64,000 nucleotides of DNA from Theobroma cacao (lineage: Eukaryota > Streptophyta > Magnoliopsida > Malvales > Malvaceae), in contig NC_030850.1 of the NCBI RefSeq assembly GCF_000208745.1, positions 14,724,626 to 14,788,625 on the forward strand, read 5' to 3'. Below the pieces are notes generated by a model, which did no database searches, was not told the DNA's origin, and worked only from the letters and a program-made list of their open reading frames with translations. The position numbers and the translations under genes were made by a program. Below, in pieces: positions 60,275 through 64,000 of this stretch (positions are counted from its first letter, which is position 1; the number at the start of each line of letters is the position of its first letter).

Positions 60275-63200
60275 ATGGAGATGAAGAGGAAGAACCAAAA
60301 TTTGCTTTTATTTGTCATCATCTATCTAACCATCTGTCTTGAAAACTTGAGTGCCAAACCAGTACTTACTAACAAGACGGGAAATGAAATGGTTTATGAG
60401 GTTCATGTCGGAGTCATCCTCGATATGGGGTCGTTGGAGGGAAAAATTCTTCAAAGTTGCATTTCCATGGCAATTTCTGACTTTTACAGTGGGCATCATT
60501 ACTATAAAACAAGGCTAGTTCTCCACACAAGGGACTCCAAGGGAGAAACTCTCAACGCTCTCTCAGCAGGTAAGTTTTCTTGAGTTATTTACATATGGTG
60601 CGACATTTAATGTTTTGTCATTTTTATGATCTTCTTGCATCCAACAGTTGACCAATGAGTGCTGTGAGGAGTACCTTTTCCGCTACTCAGTTTTTTTGTT
60701 CGCCAATCACTAATGGTTGAAAAAGTCAATAAAAATTACAAAAAAAATTATTTTTTTTGCCCTCTTTCCCTTAATTGTGATAGTTTTTATAATATATCTC
60801 AATTTTCCTAGATCTAAAATCATTAACTTGTAAAAAAATACTTGTTTCTTTCAAGCATTTTATTTCCAAAAAAATTTAACCAACCTATGTTTAGTTGTTG
60901 GGTGGGCTCAAGCACTTGAAACGAAAACAAGCGATGGCTAAGTGGTGAAAGAAATGGTGCCCCAAATGATAGTCTAAAAGATTTTGTTATGTGGTCCTTT
61001 TCGTGCAAAATTTATTTCTAGCACCTGGCTTCTATTGATGCTTGATAACCTTGGATGCCTTTGTTTTTTTTTGGAATACATCACATAGGCTTTGAGATCC
61101 TCAACGATGGATTACATAAAACTCATGACCTGGAACCCAGAAAATGAGTACAAATATGAATTTAATAAATGTGGTAGAAAATATTTCGTTTTTGCTCTTG
61201 AGATTGAATTCTCATTCTGAATTACAGATACGGTTTAACCGAACCGCACTCTTTCCCATACTAATCTACAAACATCTTGCAATTGTATTGATGTGTCGAT
61301 TGAATTCTGGGGCTGAGTTGTTTATGGTTGGGCTGTACCGGGTACAGTGTTATGGAATTTTTTGCTGGGCCTAAGGGAAATTGTATGTATTTTGTGCTGG
61401 TATACCTCTGTTATCTTTTGTAAGGGGCATAGCCTTGCAAAATCCTTTGAAAAGAGGTGATCAGTGGTTCCCTATTTTGATCAATGCATTATGAAATTTC
61501 AAAAAAAAAAAATGATTGTGAAATTATAACTCAGAATCCATTGCAATTTGCAAAATACAGCTCTTAATCTCTTGGAAGATGCCAAAGTGGGAGCAATCCT
61601 TGGTGCACAAACATCATGGGAAGCAAAGTTTCTGGCTGAGTTTGGGGACAAGTATAAAATCCCAGTGATTTCATTTTCCACACCTAGTTCCTTTCCGATC
61701 TCAACCAGGTCTCCTTACTTTGTTCAAATTGCACATGACCAAACCTCACAAGTTAAAGGTGTCGCAGCTCTTATTGAAATATACAAATGGAGGAATGTCA
61801 TCCTTATCCATGAGGAGAACGATGGCCTGAATCTTGATGATACCATATCTTACATGGCTGCTTTCTTTGAAGAGAAAAACATACGCATTGCATTTATGAG
61901 TGCAATTGCTGCATCATCTGAAGATGATCAAATCATTGAACAACTTCATGAGCTCAGGACATTGCAAACTACAGTATTCATTGTGCATTTGTCTTATTTT
62001 CTTACATCTCGCCTTTTCATAAATGCAAAAAGATTGGGAATGATGAGCGAGGGGTATGCTTGGATTGTGACTTCTAAGGGCATGAATCATTGGCATTTAA
62101 GAGACTCATCTATCGTTGAGTCAATGCAAGGCGTCCTTGGTTTTAGGTCTTATACTCCAGCATCGGAAGAGCTGCACAATTTTACTTCAAGATTAAGAAC
62201 AAAATTTTTTACTGAGGGGCCCCTTGAGATTCAAGACATGCAGTTAAATATACTTGGTTTATTGGCCTACGATGTTGCCTGGAGTCTAAAAAGTGCAGCC
62301 GAAAGGGTAGCGGTGAAAGTTTCCTTTAACAGCAATCTAGATGCTCGTTCAAACTCAATGGATTTAGATATCTATAGAACATCAATGTATGGTTCAATGC
62401 TTCTCCAAGAGATACTGCGCAGTAACTTTAAGGGTTTAAGTGGTGAATTTCGATTCATCAATGGGAAGTTAATCTCAAATGCATTTGAGATAGTTAATGT
62501 GATAAGTAATGGGGAAAAAAGAGTTGGATTTTGTACTTCCACTGGCAAAATCACAAGGGAAATATACGAATCCAATCATAGAAGACAGCTGCCTTTCACC
62601 AACAATCTTGAATCGATAATCTGGCCCGGTGGGTCTTCTACCATTCCACAAGGTCGGATGTTGCAAACGAGTGGTAAAATCCTTAAAATTGGTGTGCCTT
62701 TACAAGTAGGGTATCCGCAATTGGTGGAGGTGAAACGTGATCCTCGCACCAATGCTACAACGTTCACTGGTTTCTGTATAGATGTTTTCAAAGCTGCCCT
62801 GGAGGGTTTAGACTATCAACTGCCATATCAATTCATCGCTTTCGAGGATCCTAACGGAAAGAGAGCTGGAACTTACAATGAGCTCATTTACCAAGTTTAT
62901 CTCCAGGTATGGCATTTACCTTCAAGCTAATAAACATTTTCAAAAAATAAATAAATAATTTAGAGTATTAGTCCATAACATTTTCGTAATATTTTATATG
63001 ATATCCCCCCCACTAACATGTTAAAAATATAAGCACAATTTGTCACCTATATACCCACTTAATTGCCAGCAAATTCTATCCATACTAATGAAATGTTACC
63101 AATGAATGTATAAGAACAAATCCTAAAATTCATGGATAAATAATTGAGTTTTAAATCACGATTAAACATTAATTATTACTAAATATTTATGAAATAACGG

Positions 63201-64000
63201 TGCAATTTACTAAAACATATATATAATAAATAAGCTCTAGATAAAAAACAATCTCCTAGGTGACTGTTTTTTGTTTTATTATTATTATCAAATTTTGACC
63301 GACAGTTTTATCTCCCCTTGCATGTCATGTTGCGGTCGGATAACCAAATAGAAATTTGACGCTGTTGTCTGGGACACAACGATCACAGCAAATAGATCCT
63401 TGTATGTAGATTTCACGACGCCATACACTGACATTGGCATCGGAATTGTGGCCCCAACCGAGAATAAAGACATGTGGATTTTCTTCAAACCACTTGCGCC
63501 AAAACTTTGGCTAACAATTGTTGGTTTTCACATCATAACCGGATTTCTCATTTGGCTAATTGAAAGTCAAAGTCCTCGTCCTAGCGCTGAAAGCTTACCG
63601 TCCCAACGAAATGGGTTCCCCTTCTCAATCCTAGTTGGTCGTTGTAAGCGCCTTTCTCTTTCTGAATCAAAATATATGAGATATGCTATATGTATCACAA
63701 ATAAAGGGTTAAAGGATTAATTTGTTTGTCCACTTAACATTTCAGGGGAACAGTTGAGAAACAACTGGTCAACATTTTTAGCTGTTGTTTCGCTGTTCGT
63801 AATGTTTATATTAAGTTCCAGCTACACTGCCACGCTGGCTTCAATGATGACGGTCCAGCATATTGAATTGAACTCCAAGAGAAGTTACATTGGATACCAT
63901 GTGAGTTCAAATATCACGAAAGGAGTTTTGATCAACAACCTAAATTTTGAAGACGATAGCCTTAAGCCATTTAATTCTATAAAAGAATTTGCTAATGCAT
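60275..64000 (+). CDS. GLR: Second glutamate receptor-like gene, clade II type (3' end off window)
   Basis: Exons 60275-60569, 61561-62906, 63352-63643 and 63746 onward share the GLR1 frame phases. About 730 codons are in the window: signal peptide, ANF-receptor domain, S1 ([31 protein letters not shown]), M1 ([20 protein letters not shown]), M3 ([14 protein letters not shown]) and early S2. Two odd points are visible. Exon 3 is four codons shorter than in GLR1, and the pore loop [12 protein letters not shown] is replaced by a passage reading [11 protein letters not shown]. Also VVGD at the S1 end reads VVWD. No stop interrupts the exons. It may be a non-conducting subunit, a recent pseudogene, or a specialised channel. 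The donor of intron 1 is a good GTAAGT. Confidence 0.9.

Overview
The window is plant nuclear DNA, almost certainly from a eudicot. It is AT-rich, carries GT-AG introns, plant-specific gene families and heavily nested LTR retrotransposons. The presence of a DUF7745-type retroelement gag and Athila-type gypsy remnants would fit a Malvales-like genome, but the species cannot be fixed from sequence alone. Only three host genes are supported. They are the 5' half of a DUF707 gene on the minus strand (1-3447, running off the left edge), a complete five-exon glutamate receptor-like (GLR) gene on the plus strand (52380-56064), and the first part of a second GLR gene (60275 to the right edge). The two GLR genes lie in a tandem duplication whose flanks are also duplicated.

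From 4.4 to 25.1 kb there is one old minus-strand Ty3/gypsy (Athila-like) element. Its 5' LTR is at 23627-25144 and its truncated 3' LTR at 4377-4614. It has lost RT, RNase H and integrase, and its gag is split twice. One split is a complete 10.2 kb Ty1/copia element (12833-23010) with an exact 5-bp target duplication and an extra ORF after pol. The other is a fold-back piece (7525-12034) made of two related LTRs lying tail to tail. A short tRNA-derived SINE sits in the gypsy 3' region, and a related element copy in the window preserves the empty site.

From 25 to 44 kb the DNA is accessory. It holds DUF7745/coiled-coil gag remnants, AT-rich tandem duplications, a solo LTR with target duplication (31211-34133), a complete but mutated hAT element with 8-bp target duplication (35525-40306), and a compact internally deleted second hAT of the ZMYM1/DUF4371 type (42331-43882).

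From 44 kb to the end is the GLR duplication. Comparing the two units shows insertions in each. Unit A gained a 5.5 kb retroelement whose second LTR contains an inverted segment, a 0.6 kb retroposon and a MITE. Unit B gained about 1.3 kb upstream of its GLR. The second GLR shows unusual changes in the pore loop and at a conserved glycine. No RNA gene cluster, CRISPR array or prokaryotic-type system is present, and nothing seen here demands a wholly new system. The most notable items are the nested history with preserved empty sites, the long inverted LTR structures and the divergent GLR pore.
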